Translations under genes and position numbers: made by a program
Notes under the pieces: model-generated
Database searches by the model: none
The model's input: the letters and a program-made list of their open reading frames with translations, nothing else
What the model was told of the DNA's origin: nothing
Part shown: in pieces, positions 22,691 through 30,978 of the stretch
How the letters are laid out: each line of letters begins with the position of its first letter
Numbering within the stretch: the stretch's first letter is position 1
DNA from: Hyphomicrobiales bacterium
Lineage (GTDB): Bacteria; Pseudomonadota; Alphaproteobacteria; Rhodospirillales; JACKKN01
Length of the DNA: 64,000 nucleotides
Reading direction: 5' to 3'
Assembly (NCBI GenBank): GCA_024236415.1
Contig: JACKKN010000002.1
Span: 248,001-312,000, forward strand

Positions 22691-23178
22691 GGCGCGCCGC
22701 CCCCGGCGCCCGGCCGGCCGCGCCAGCGCCGCGCCATGTTCAGGGCCGCGGCCAGGGCCAGTCCGGCCCCGCCCGCGGTGATGGGGTAGTATTTCAGCGA
22801 GGCCGTGATCTCCAGGCTGCCCATCTCCATGCCGCCGAACACGGTGATGGTCTGGGCGTTGACCCACACCAGGGCCACCCCGCCGACCATGGCCGCCAGG
22901 TCCATGAGGTGGGCCAGGGCCCGCTCGGCCCCGGGCCCCAGCAGCTTGGGCACCAGGTCGACGGCGATGTGGCCGGCGCGCAGCCACAGCAGCACGGCGC
23001 CCAGCCAGGCGGCCCAGATCAGGGCCATGACCGAGACCTCCTCGACCCACAGCAGGGGGGCCGCGAACAGGTATCGCAGCCCCACCTGGGCCAGGGCCAG
23101 GACCAGCATGACCAGGGCGAGCAGGCCGACGGCGCGCTCCAGGAGCCAGCCCAGGGCGTGGTGCAGGCGGTCGATCAT
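22687..23178 (-). CDS. dctQ: TRAP transporter small permease (DctQ family)
   Basis: A 163-residue, four-helix protein with LQR-type DctQ features: ALAQVGLRYLFAAPLLWVEEVSVMALIWAAWLGAVLLWLRAGHIAVDLVPKLL, where RAGHIAVDL is the conserved loop. The stop overlaps the dctM start; its start follows the DctP stop by 48 bp. It has a short basic, Gly-rich tail. Confidence 0.93.
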   Translation of the reverse strand: MIDRLHHALGWLLERAVGLLALVMLVLALAQVGLRYLFAAPLLWVEEVSVMALIWAAWLGAVLLWLRAGHIAVDLVPKLLGPGAERALAHLMDLAAMVGGVALVWVNAQTITVFGGMEMGSLEITASLKYYPITAGGAGLALAAALNMARRWRGRPGAGGGAP

Positions 23179-23226
23179 GCCGGCGGCATCTGCCTCGTCA
23201 GGTCCAGGTCGGGGATCGCGGCGATC

Positions 23227-24231
23227 CTACTTCATGCCGTGGATCTTGTCGTACAGCCCGGCCGGCCAGGCCTTGCCCTCCATGCCCTGGATCATGGGCT
23301 GGGCGGCGGCGCGGAAGGCCTCGATGTCGGGCTGCACGATCTCCATGCCCTTGGCCTTGGCGGTGGCCATCCAGGTCTCGTACTCCTGCGGGAAGGCGTC
23401 GTTGGCCTCCTTGTTGGCGGCCGTGGCGGCGGCCATGACCCATCCCTTCTGCTGGTCGGTCAGCGAGGCCCAGCGGGTGCCGCTCATCCACAGGCCGATG
23501 CCCGTGCGCATGTAGTCGATGGGCATGTAGTACTTCTGCACCTCGTAATAGGCGGCCTGCACCACGGCGGCGATGCCGTTGTCCTGGCCGTCCACCAGGC
23601 CGCTCTGCAGGGCCGAGTACAGCTCCGACGCCTTGACCGGGGTCGGGCTGGCGCCCCAGGCCTTGAACACGCCGGTGATGGCCGGGTTCAGCGGCGTGCG
23701 CACCTTCAGGCCCTTCAGGTCGGCGGGGGTCTTGACCGGGGTGTTCTTGGTGGTCAGGGCGCGCGGCGGGCGGTCGCCCAGGGGGCCGACGAACTTGATG
23801 CCGGTGCCTTCCTCGACCTTGCCCATCATGTCCTTGAAGGTGTCGCTGGCCAGGAAGGTGTGCCAGTGGGTCTGGTCGCGGAACAGGTAGGGCATGACGA
23901 TGATGAAGAAGTTCCGCGCCTCCTTCATGGGCAGCATGGCGCCGATGTCGATGACGTGCATGTCCAGCGTGCCGGCGCGCAACTGGGCCCAAAGCTGCAC
24001 CAGGTTGCCCAGCGCCCCGCCGCCGATGACCTCCACCTCCATGGTGCCGCCGGACATCTCCTTCAGGTGCTTGCCGAAGCGTTCGGCGTTGATCTGGAAG
24101 GACGCCGTGGGCGGCGCCACGTGGGCAATCTTGAGCGTGACGTCGGCGGCCTTGGCGCCGCCGGCAAACGGCAGCGGCAGCATCACGAGGACGGCCAGCG
24201 TCAGGGCCAGCCGGAACAGGTTGCGTCGCAT
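23227..24231 (-). CDS. dctP: TRAP transporter periplasmic binding protein (DctP family)
   Basis: A 334-residue receptor with a Sec signal (RRNLFRLALTLAVLVMLPLPFAGGAKA, cleavage near 28) and the DctP fold: LKIAHVAPPTASFQINAERFGKHL, then DRPPRALTTKNTPVKTPADLKGLKVRTPLNP, where the conserved Arg of the KVRTP motif binds the ligand carboxylate, and LVDGQDNGIAAVVQAAYYEVQKYY. Ligands of the family are organic acids. The position downstream of two dehydrogenases and a 2-oxoacid dehydrogenase suggests a hydroxy- or oxo-acid feeding that enzyme. Confidence 0.93.
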   Translation of the reverse strand: MRRNLFRLALTLAVLVMLPLPFAGGAKAADVTLKIAHVAPPTASFQINAERFGKHLKEMSGGTMEVEVIGGGALGNLVQLWAQLRAGTLDMHVIDIGAMLPMKEARNFFIIVMPYLFRDQTHWHTFLASDTFKDMMGKVEEGTGIKFVGPLGDRPPRALTTKNTPVKTPADLKGLKVRTPLNPAITGVFKAWGASPTPVKASELYSALQSGLVDGQDNGIAAVVQAAYYEVQKYYMPIDYMRTGIGLWMSGTRWASLTDQQKGWVMAAATAANKEANDAFPQEYETWMATAKAKGMEIVQPDIEAFRAAAQPMIQGMEGKAWPAGLYDKIHGMK

Positions 24232-24275
24232 CTTGAAGCCTCCTCTGTTGTCGTTTCAGGTCCTTGGTCGGTGTC

Positions 24276-25085
24276 TCATCCCATGCGGCAGCTCAGCCCG
24301 CCGTCCACCGGCAGGGTCACGCCGTTGATGTAGTTGGCGTCGTCCGAGGCCAGGAACACCGCCGCCGCGGCGATGTCCCAGGCGGTGCCCGACTTGCCCG
24401 TGGGCGACATGGCGTCCCGCGCCCGCACGAACGCCGCCTCGTCGCCGCCGAAATGTTCGCGCATCTGCGCCGACTCGCGGGTCATGGGGGTGTCGATGAC
24501 CCCCGGCAGGATGGCGTTGGCGCGGATGCCCTGGGCCGCGTACTGCACCGCCACCGACCGGGTCAGGTGGTCGAGCCCGGCCTTGGACGCGTAGTAGGCG
24601 GCGTAGGGGAAGCGGCCGATGCCCAGGCTGGCGACGGACGAGATGTTGGTGATCACCCCGGCGCCCCTGGCCACCATGGATGGCAGGGCGTGCTTGCAGG
24701 CCAGGAAGGCGCTTTTCAGGTTCACGTCCATGACCCGGTCCCAGTCCTCCTCGGACAGCTCCTCGGGGCCGCCGAAGGTGCCGATGCCCACGTTGTTGTG
24801 CAGGATGTCCACGGCGCCGTAGGCCTCCATCGCCGCGCCCACGGCCTTGGCCACGTCGGCCGACCGGGTCACGTCGGCGGTCAGGGCGATGGCCTCGCCG
24901 CCCTCGCCGGCGATGATGTCGCGGGTCTCCCAGGCGGCGTCGCGGTTCACGTCCACGGTCACCACCCGGGCCCCGGCGCGGGCATAGGCGACCGCCGCCG
25001 CCTTGCCGTTGCCCCAGCCCGGGCCCACGGACCCGGCGCCGAACACCAGGGCGGCGCGGCCCGCCAGGCGCCCATCGCCGGTCAT
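24276..25085 (-). CDS. Short-chain dehydrogenase/reductase
   Basis: A 269-residue classical SDR: cofactor motif GAGSVGPGWGNGKAAA (an unusual, longer variant of TGxxxGxG), NNVG for NNAG, catalytic Ser in ITNISSVAS, and YAAYYASKAGL with the YxxxK pair. The C-terminal NGVTLPVDGGLSCRMG is typical. ATG 25085 overlaps the preceding SDR stop by ATGA. It is likely NAD(P)-dependent oxidation of an alcohol or hydroxy-acid intermediate in the pathway encoded by this operon. Confidence 0.9.
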   Translation of the reverse strand: MTGDGRLAGRAALVFGAGSVGPGWGNGKAAAVAYARAGARVVTVDVNRDAAWETRDIIAGEGGEAIALTADVTRSADVAKAVGAAMEAYGAVDILHNNVGIGTFGGPEELSEEDWDRVMDVNLKSAFLACKHALPSMVARGAGVITNISSVASLGIGRFPYAAYYASKAGLDHLTRSVAVQYAAQGIRANAILPGVIDTPMTRESAQMREHFGGDEAAFVRARDAMSPTGKSGTAWDIAAAAVFLASDDANYINGVTLPVDGGLSCRMG

Positions 25086-25858
25086 GCCACCAGCCCCCGG
25101 CGGCGGGCGTAGTCCGCATACGGCGTGCCGTTGCTGACCATCATGCCGCCGTCCACGTCGAGCGTCGCCCCGGTGCACATGGCGGCGCCGGGGCCGGCCA
25201 GAAACAGGATCGCCGCGGCCACGTCCTCGGGCGCGATCCAGCGGCCCAGCGGCACCAGCTTCGCCGTCACCGCGCGCTCCTCGGCGGTGGTGCTCTCCTC
25301 CACCAGGGGGGTCAGCACCGGGCCGGGGCAGACGGCGTTGACCCGGATGTCGTGGACCGCCAGTTCGAAGGCGGCGTGGCGGGTCAGGCCCAACAGCCCC
25401 GACTTGGCCGCCGTGTAGTCGGGCCCGCCGTGGTAGGACATGCGATGGGCGGCGATGGAGGCGACGTTGACCACCGCCCCGCCGCCGCGCCGGCGCAGGG
25501 CCGGCACCGTCGCGCGCAGGCAGTTGAAGGGCCCGCCCAGGTTGACGGACAGGGACCGTTCCCAGGCGTCGTCGGCCAGGGTCTCCAGGCTCGCCGCGTG
25601 GCCGATGCCGGCGTTGTTGACCAGAACGTCGACCCCGCCCAGGTCGCGTTCCACCGCCGCCACGGCGGCGTCCACGGCGGCGCGGTCGGCCACGTCCACG
25701 GCATGGACGGCCGCCGCCGGCAGGTCGGGCCCGACGCCGCGCAGGTCCAGGGCGGCGACCCGGGCGCCGGCGGCGGCGAAGGCGCGGGCCGTGGCGGCGC
25801 CGATGCCCCGCGCGGCCCCGGTCACGATCACCACCTTGCCGTCGAAGGCCCCGGCCAT
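25082..25858 (-). CDS. Short-chain dehydrogenase/reductase
   Basis: A 258-residue classical SDR with TGAARGIGAATA (cofactor), the acidic ALDLRG favouring NAD, VNNAGIGHA, catalytic Ser in VNVASIAAHRMS and YTAAKSG (YxxxK). The C-terminus TGATLDVDGGMMVSNGTPY is canonical. It is translationally coupled to the next SDR (4-bp overlap) and starts 19 bp after E1 beta. Having two different SDRs suggests two successive redox steps or two stereoisomers of one substrate. Confidence 0.92.
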   Translation of the reverse strand: MAGAFDGKVVIVTGAARGIGAATARAFAAAGARVAALDLRGVGPDLPAAAVHAVDVADRAAVDAAVAAVERDLGGVDVLVNNAGIGHAASLETLADDAWERSLSVNLGGPFNCLRATVPALRRRGGGAVVNVASIAAHRMSYHGGPDYTAAKSGLLGLTRHAAFELAVHDIRVNAVCPGPVLTPLVEESTTAEERAVTAKLVPLGRWIAPEDVAAAILFLAGPGAAMCTGATLDVDGGMMVSNGTPYADYARRRGLVA

Positions 25859-25877
25859 TTCCGCCGCCTCCTCTCCC

Positions 25878-26855
25878 CTAGGCCGCGGCGGCCGCGCGGG
25901 CGGCCTCGGCGATGCGCCCGGCGTCGGGCAGGTACAGCTTCTCCAGCTCGCGGTGGAAGGGCACCGGCACGTTGGGCGGCGCCACCCGGGCGATGGGCGC
26001 CTTCAGGTGGGCGAACCCCTTCTCCACCACCAGGGCCGCCACCTCGCTGGCCGAGCCGCCGGACTTGACCGCCTCGCAGGCCACCACCAGGCGCCCGGTG
26101 CGGGCCACGGACTCCAGCACCGTCTCCTCGTCCAGGGGCGCGAGGGTGCGCAGGTCCACCACCTCGGCCTCGATGCCGTCCTGGGCCAGGATGTCGGCGG
26201 CGGCCAGGGCGCGCTTGGTCATCAGGGCGCTGGCGACGATGGTCACGTCCCGGCCCCGGCGCTTGACGTCGGCCTTGCCCAGGGGGATCACGTACTCGCC
26301 CTCGGGCACCTCCTCGCGGCCGGCGTGGTAGAGGCCCATGTGCTCCATGAACAGCACCGGGTTGTCGTCGCGGATCGACGCGGCCATCAGCCCCTTGGCG
26401 TCGGACGGGGTCGCCGGCGCCACCACCTTGACCCCCGGCACGTTCAGCAGCCAGGAGTGGAAGTCGTAGGCGTGGCCGTGGAACGGGCCGACCCCGTACT
26501 TGGCGCGCACCACCAGGGGCACCTTGGCCTTGCCGTCCGAGTAGTAGTGCATGGCGCCGCCGTCGAGGCCGAACTGGTGGATCACAAGGCCCATGAATTC
26601 GAGGAACATCAGGTCAACGATGGGCCGCTTGCCGGCCAGGGCGGCGCCGACCCCGGCGCCGACGAAGCCGCCCTCGGAGATGGGCGTGTCGATGACCCGG
26701 CCCTGGGCGCCGAACTCATCCCACAGGCCCTTGCACGAATGCAGCGGGCCGCCGAAGGCGCCGATGTCTTCGCCCATGATGAACACGTTCCGGTCGCGGC
26801 GCATCTCGTGGGCGATGGCGGCGACGGTGGCCTCCTGGAAGGTCTGGCGGGCCAT
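25878..26855 (-). CDS. 2-oxoacid dehydrogenase E1 component, beta subunit (acetoin/pyruvate type)
   Basis: A 325-residue transketolase-like protein: FQEATVAAIAHEMRRDRNVFIMGEDIG at the N-terminus, FMEHMGLYH in the middle and the C-terminal transketolase domain (VTIVASALMTKRALAAADIL, VVDLRTLAPLDEETVLESVARTGRLVVACEA). With E1 alpha it decarboxylates a 2-oxoacid or cleaves acetoin on TPP and acylates the lipoyl protein. It is 21 bp after E1 alpha. Confidence 0.93.
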   Translation of the reverse strand: MARQTFQEATVAAIAHEMRRDRNVFIMGEDIGAFGGPLHSCKGLWDEFGAQGRVIDTPISEGGFVGAGVGAALAGKRPIVDLMFLEFMGLVIHQFGLDGGAMHYYSDGKAKVPLVVRAKYGVGPFHGHAYDFHSWLLNVPGVKVVAPATPSDAKGLMAASIRDDNPVLFMEHMGLYHAGREEVPEGEYVIPLGKADVKRRGRDVTIVASALMTKRALAAADILAQDGIEAEVVDLRTLAPLDEETVLESVARTGRLVVACEAVKSGGSASEVAALVVEKGFAHLKAPIARVAPPNVPVPFHRELEKLYLPDAGRIAEAARAAAAA

Positions 26856-26876
26856 GGGGCGTTCTCCTCGCGCTGC

Positions 26877-27824
26877 TCAGGCGTAGACGTCGTCGGCGCC
26901 GAGCACGTCGGCACCGGGTTCAGGGTCGGTCTGGGCCTGGGCCATGGCCGCGGCCACCTGGTCGCGCACCTCGGCGTCGATGGCGTCCAGGTGGGCCGTA
27001 TCGGCGACCCCGTCGCCGGCCAGGCGGTCGCGGAACAGGCGGATCGGGTTGCGCGCGCGCCAGGCCTCGACCTCGTCCCTGGGCCGCGGGTCGGCGGCGT
27101 CGGACACGAAGTGGCCGCGGGCGCGGTAGGTCAGCCCCTCGATCAGGCTCGGCCCCTCGCCGCGGCGGGCGCGGGCGCGGGCCTCGGCCACGGCGTCGAC
27201 CATGGCCACGGCGTCGTTGCCGTCCACCTGGACCCCGGGCATGCCGTAGCCGAGCGCCCGGTCGGCCACGGTGCCGGCGACCCGGTCGCGCGACGGGGTC
27301 GAGATGGCGACCTGGTTGTTCTGGCACAGGAACACCACCGGCAGCTTGAGCGACGCGGCGAAGTTCATGGCCTCGTGGCAGTCGCCGCGGCTGGACGAGC
27401 CGTCGCCGAACACGGCCATGGCCACGGCGTCGGTGCCGTCCAGCTTGGCCGCCAGGGCGGCGCCGGTGGCGTAGGAGAGCGGCGGCCCCAGGGCGCCGGA
27501 ATAGAGGCCGATGACGCCGAACTCGGGCGGGCCGCAGATGTCGCTGCGGTACCGCCCGCGGTTGTAGCTGGTGGCCTTGCCCATGATGCCGGCGAACAGG
27601 CGCGCCAGGTCGGCGCCGCGGGCGTAGGCGGCGACCAGGCTGCCGCGGTAGTGGGGCGCCACCGTGTCGCCGTCGCGCAGGCCCATGTAGGCGGCGGCCA
27701 CCACCGCCTCCTCGCCGTCGCAGCCGTGCCAGTGGCCGTCGATCTCGGACACCGCCAGGTCCACCTCGCGGGTCACCACCATCAGGCGGTACAGGTCCAG
27801 CAGGGTCTCGTTGCTTTGCGTCAT
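26877..27824 (-). CDS. 2-oxoacid dehydrogenase E1 component, alpha subunit
   Basis: A 315-residue TPP-binding subunit. The thiamine motif is VFGDGSSSRGDCHEAMNFAASLKLPVVFLCQNNQVAIS, with GDG and NN at the canonical spacing. The HYRGSLVAAYARG region corresponds to the substrate-side His segment. The length is that of acetoin-dehydrogenase/branched-chain type alpha subunits. Located 10 bp after the lipoyl-protein gene. The ligand cannot be predicted reliably from this sequence. Confidence 0.93.
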   Translation of the reverse strand: MTQSNETLLDLYRLMVVTREVDLAVSEIDGHWHGCDGEEAVVAAAYMGLRDGDTVAPHYRGSLVAAYARGADLARLFAGIMGKATSYNRGRYRSDICGPPEFGVIGLYSGALGPPLSYATGAALAAKLDGTDAVAMAVFGDGSSSRGDCHEAMNFAASLKLPVVFLCQNNQVAISTPSRDRVAGTVADRALGYGMPGVQVDGNDAVAMVDAVAEARARARRGEGPSLIEGLTYRARGHFVSDAADPRPRDEVEAWRARNPIRLFRDRLAGDGVADTAHLDAIDAEVRDQVAAAMAQAQTDPEPGADVLGADDVYA

Positions 27825-27834
27825 GACCTGTCCC

Positions 27835-28071
27835 CTACTCTTCGATTCGCCCGATGACGGTGCCGATGCGCACCTCCTCGTCGGCGCCGTGGATGATCTC
27901 GCCCAGGACGCCGCCGGCCGGGGCCTCGACCTCCATGCTGGCCTTGTCGGTCATGATCTCGACGATGACCTCGCCCGCCGCCACCGGGTCGCCCACCTGC
28001 TTCAGCCACGCGACCACGGTGGCCTCGGTGACGCCCTCGCCGACGTCGGGCATGGTGATGTCGATGCTCAT
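27835..28071 (-). CDS. Stand-alone lipoyl-domain protein
   Basis: A 78-residue single biotin/lipoyl domain: SIDITMPDVGEGVTEATVV, lipoylation lysine K43 in EIMTDKASMEV, and the second half with GEIIHGADEEVRIGTVIG. In most complexes this domain is the N-terminus of E2; here it ends with its own stop codon 10 bp before E1 alpha, and the E2 catalytic domain is a separate upstream gene. No peripheral-subunit-binding domain is present. Start ATG 28071 follows an RBS-like GGAAAG. Confidence 0.9.
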   Translation of the reverse strand: MSIDITMPDVGEGVTEATVVAWLKQVGDPVAAGEVIVEIMTDKASMEVEAPAGGVLGEIIHGADEEVRIGTVIGRIEE

Positions 28072-28093
28072 GGGGATGGGTCTTTCCTCGTGC

Positions 28094-28813
28094 CTAGAGT
28101 CCAAGGTCGATGTCGTCGGGCCGCGCCAGCAGGCCGTGCAGGTCGTCGACGAAGCGCGACGCCGGCACGCCGTTCAGCAGCCGGTGGTCGAAGGTCAGGC
28201 TGGTGGGCAGCAGCCAGCCGGCGGTCACCTGCCCGTCGCGCACCACCGGCGCCCGGCGCAGGGCGCCCAGGCCCAGGATCGCCGCCTGCCGTGCCGGGAT
28301 GATGGGGGTGGTGAAGCGGGTGCTGGGGATCATGCCGGCGTTGGTCAGGGTGAAGGTGCCGCCCGACAACTCGTCGCGGGTGAACTTGCCGCCCGGGCGG
28401 TCCTCCGCGGCGGCGATCCAGGCGGCGACCTCGGCCACCGGGCGGGTGTCGGCGCGGCGCAGCACCGGCACCACCAGGTTGCCGTCGGCCAGGGCCAGGG
28501 CCAGGCCGATGTTGATCTCGTCGTAGACCTGGGCCGCGTCGTCCTCGAGGGCCGCGTTCAGGTGCGGGTGGCGGCGCAGGGTCTGGGCCACGGCCTTGAG
28601 CACCAGGGCGGTGTAGGTGACGCCGTCGAGGCGCGCCTTCAGGGCCACCAGGCCGTCGGCCTCGGCCTCGCCGAACAGGGTTACCGCCGCCGTCTCGGCG
28701 TGGCGCCGGGCCAGGTGCGCCGCCGCCATGCGCTGCATGGGGCCCAGCGGCCGCACCTCGCGGAGCGGGACGCCGCCCAGGCTCTGCGCCTGCGTGGGCG
28801 ATGGATCCGACAA
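28094..28813 (-). CDS. 2-oxoacid dehydrogenase E2 catalytic domain without lipoyl or E1/E3-binding domain
   Basis: A 239-residue acyltransferase of the E2/CAT fold: RMAAAHLARRHAETAAVTLFGEAEADGLVALKARL, NAALEDDAAQVYDEINIGLALALADGNLVVPVL, GGTFTLTNAGMIPSTRFTTPII and a C-terminal active-site loop DHRLLNG. The general-base His is H210; the usual Asp of HRxxDG is Asn (N214). It lacks the lipoyl and peripheral-subunit-binding domains that normally precede this fold, the former being encoded by the next gene. First gene of the nine-gene operon; no E3 gene follows, so a shared lipoamide dehydrogenase is expected. Confidence 0.88.
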   Translation of the reverse strand: MSDPSPTQAQSLGGVPLREVRPLGPMQRMAAAHLARRHAETAAVTLFGEAEADGLVALKARLDGVTYTALVLKAVAQTLRRHPHLNAALEDDAAQVYDEINIGLALALADGNLVVPVLRRADTRPVAEVAAWIAAAEDRPGGKFTRDELSGGTFTLTNAGMIPSTRFTTPIIPARQAAILGLGALRRAPVVRDGQVTAGWLLPTSLTFDHRLLNGVPASRFVDDLHGLLARPDDIDLGL

Positions 28814-28877
28814 ACGCCAGCCTCCCGGTTCCGGCCCGGATGGACCCGGTGCCGCGGCCCGTTGCGGGCCGATTTAG

Positions 28878-28910
28878 TAACAATTGTTAGTAATTTTCGG
28901 TAAAAGTCAA
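28878..28910 (-). promoter_or_regulatory. Promoter and MarR-type operator of the nine-gene operon
   Basis: Reading the minus strand, a -35 TTGACT (28910-28905) is followed by an AT-rich spacer running into the perfect 12-bp palindrome TAACAATTGTTA (28889-28878), which covers the expected -10. A palindrome of this type over the -10, between a MarR gene and the operon it precedes, suggests repression relieved by a pathway intermediate. The E2 start is 64 bp downstream. Confidence 0.6.
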
Positions 28911-28957
28911 GCCCGTTTGCGAAGGATTCGCACCGGCGGCGGGCGGGGTACGGGGGC

Positions 28958-29473
28958 TCAGTCGCCGTTGGGGGCGGCGCGCATGCCGGCGACGACCTTG
29001 TCCAGCAGGCGGATCAGCGTCTCGGCCTCGCCCTCGGTCAGGCTGTCGCGCAGTTGCGCCTCGCGCTGCAGGGCCGAGGGCGCCAGGCGGCGGAACACCT
29101 CGCGCCCGTCCTCGGTCAGGCGCAGCAGGTAGCGGCGCTGGTCGTGGGGGTCCACCGTGCGCTCGACCCGGCCCATGCGCTCCAGCCGGCGCACGGCACG
29201 GCTGACGTTCATCAGCAGCATGCCGGCCAGGTCGCAGATCTCGCTGGCGGTCAGGCCCGGCCGCTCGGCCAGCAGGAACATGACCCGCCACTCGTTCAGC
29301 TTCAGGGAATGCTCCTTGGCGTGGCGGGCGAAGAACGGCTTGGTGATCAGGTTGACGGCCAGCAGCAGGGGGAACACCAGCGACGCCTCGGTGCGCAGGC
29401 TGATGGGGGCGTCCTCGGTGGTCGCTTTCGGTTTCTTCGCGGTGGCGGCCACCGGCACCTCTCCCTCGGCCAC
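28958..29473 (-). CDS. MarR-family transcriptional regulator
   Basis: A 171-residue winged-helix regulator: KLNEWRVMFLLAERPGLTASEICDLAGMLLMNVSRAVRRLERMGRVERTVDPHDQRRYLLRLTEDGRE is the wHTH with the DxRR wing. The N-terminus has about 25 extra residues rich in Lys/Ala. It lies immediately upstream of, and on the same strand as, the TRAP/oxoacid-dehydrogenase operon, with a palindromic site between, and is therefore the likely local repressor. Confidence 0.93.
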   Translation of the reverse strand: MAEGEVPVAATAKKPKATTEDAPISLRTEASLVFPLLLAVNLITKPFFARHAKEHSLKLNEWRVMFLLAERPGLTASEICDLAGMLLMNVSRAVRRLERMGRVERTVDPHDQRRYLLRLTEDGREVFRRLAPSALQREAQLRDSLTEGEAETLIRLLDKVVAGMRAAPNGD

Positions 29474-29567
29474 CCCGGCGGCGCGGGCCGATCCCGGCGC
29501 CGGGGTCCGGTCCCTATTTATAGGCTCGCCATGGGATTGTCACGTGGGGCGCCGCCGCTGCCGCCCC

Positions 29568-29897
29568 TCAGCCCTTGCCGCGCCGGTCGGCACCGCGCGG
29601 GCGGGGCTTGGCGCGGCGGTCCATGCCGCTGCGCCGCTCGGACAGGGCCTGCGGGTCGGCCGGCGCCTCCACCGCCTCGGCGCGCACCACGTCGTTGCGC
29701 CGGCGCAGGTCGGCGATCAGCCCGTCCACCTCGTCGGGCGGCGCGTAGTACAGCATGTCGCGGAAGGTGTGGGTCTTGCCGTCCCACCGCTCGCCGCCGC
29801 GCAGCAGCGCGCCATGGGCCTCGGCGATGGTCTGGAATTCCTCGCTGACCGGGCTGTTGCGCCCGGACCGCACCCGCATCGTCACGGTCTTCAGCAT
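29568..29897 (-). CDS. Hypothetical basic protein
   Basis: A 109-residue protein starting at ATG 29897 behind a good ribosome site (AAGGAG). The first 60 residues look folded (LKTVTMRVRSGRNSPVSEEF, THTFRDMLYYAPPDEVDGLI); the last 35 are Arg/Lys-rich and disordered (SERRSGMDRRAKPRPRGADRR). Such a tail suggests nucleic-acid or membrane surface contact, but I do not recognise the family. Confidence 0.6.
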   Translation of the reverse strand: MLKTVTMRVRSGRNSPVSEEFQTIAEAHGALLRGGERWDGKTHTFRDMLYYAPPDEVDGLIADLRRRNDVVRAEAVEAPADPQALSERRSGMDRRAKPRPRGADRRGKG

Positions 29898-30096
29898 GGT
29901 GCCGCTCCTTCCCGTCCCCACGGGACCGTCCCCGCGGATTCTGCCCGGGGACCGACTCGATTCTAGCACCCGGCGCCCGGCGATCCCAGCCTTTCGCGCC
30001 ACGGTGGCGGCGCCGGCGCGGCGGTGAAGGGGTGGGATTCCCAAGATGGTTCTGTGGTATGCTGGTGCCACGCGACGGAAGAGGGAAGCGCGTCGA

Positions 30097-30978
30097 ATGC
30101 TCCTGGGGACTCATCCATGGCGCGGCCGCGGGCCGCTGGTGGCGCTGCTGTGCGCGGGCCTTGTGCTGGCCGCCTGCATGGAGAACCGCCTGCCGCCGCG
30201 CACCCTGGCGCCGTCGCCCGCCCCCGCCGCCAGCCCACCCGCCGCCGACACCGGCCCGGCGGCGCCGCGCAAGGTGCGCCGGCGCGAGCTGATGGCCGAC
30301 CAGGCGCCGCCCGCCGCCCCGGACCGCGGCGATGCCGAAACCCGTGCCGACAGCCGCCCCGACACCGGCACCGACACCGGCGCCGGCACCGGCGACCGCC
30401 CGATCCCGGACCTGCCCGACTTCACCACCGCCGCCGGCGAGGCGCCCAGCGCCGCCGGGGCCGAACACTACATCCGCGACCTGGGCGGCGCGGTGCTGGC
30501 CAAGCTGCGCGACCGGTCCGCCGACCGCGAAGAGAAGATCAACTACTTCAGCGCCCTGCTGGCCCGCGACCTGGCCGTGAACCTGATCGCCCGCTTCGCC
30601 CTGGGCGACCACTGGATGCGGGCCACGGCGTCGCAGCGCGCCGCCTACATGGCCGTGTTCGGCAACTTCATCGTCTCCAGCTACGCCCGCCGCCTGGGCG
30701 GGGTGCGGGTGACCGGGTTCGAGGTCATCGACTCGCGCACCGTCGGCCCCCACGACATGGTGGTGCGCACCCGGGTGCGCCACGACAACGGCGACCTGGT
30801 GCGGGTCGACTGGCGCCTGCGCTACAACTCCCGGCGCTACCGCATCATCGACCTGTCCGTGGGCGGCATCAGCATGGCCCTGACCATGCGCCAGGAGTTC
30901 GCCGCCGTGATCGCCGACCAGGGCGGCATCGACGGCCTGGTGGAAACCCTCAAGACCCGCACCCGGGATTCGCTTTAG
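30097..30978 (+). CDS. MlaC/Ttg2D-family phospholipid-binding lipoprotein
   Basis: A 293-residue protein with a lipobox LVLAAC (Cys27), then a 110-residue Pro/Ala/Asp-rich, low-complexity linker and a C-terminal MlaC domain (about 120-290): AEHYIRDLGGAVLAKL, ARFALGDHWMRATASQRAAYMAVFGNFIVSSYARRL, VDWRLRYNSRRYRIIDLSVGGISMALTMRQEFAAVI. MlaC shuttles phospholipids between outer and inner membrane. Classical MlaC is a soluble periplasmic protein; lipidation with a long tether is unusual. The 3' end carries a 33-bp tandem duplication spanning the stop codon. Confidence 0.85.
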   Translation: MLLGTHPWRGRGPLVALLCAGLVLAACMENRLPPRTLAPSPAPAASPPAADTGPAAPRKVRRRELMADQAPPAAPDRGDAETRADSRPDTGTDTGAGTGDRPIPDLPDFTTAAGEAPSAAGAEHYIRDLGGAVLAKLRDRSADREEKINYFSALLARDLAVNLIARFALGDHWMRATASQRAAYMAVFGNFIVSSYARRLGGVRVTGFEVIDSRTVGPHDMVVRTRVRHDNGDLVRVDWRLRYNSRRYRIIDLSVGGISMALTMRQEFAAVIADQGGIDGLVETLKTRTRDSL

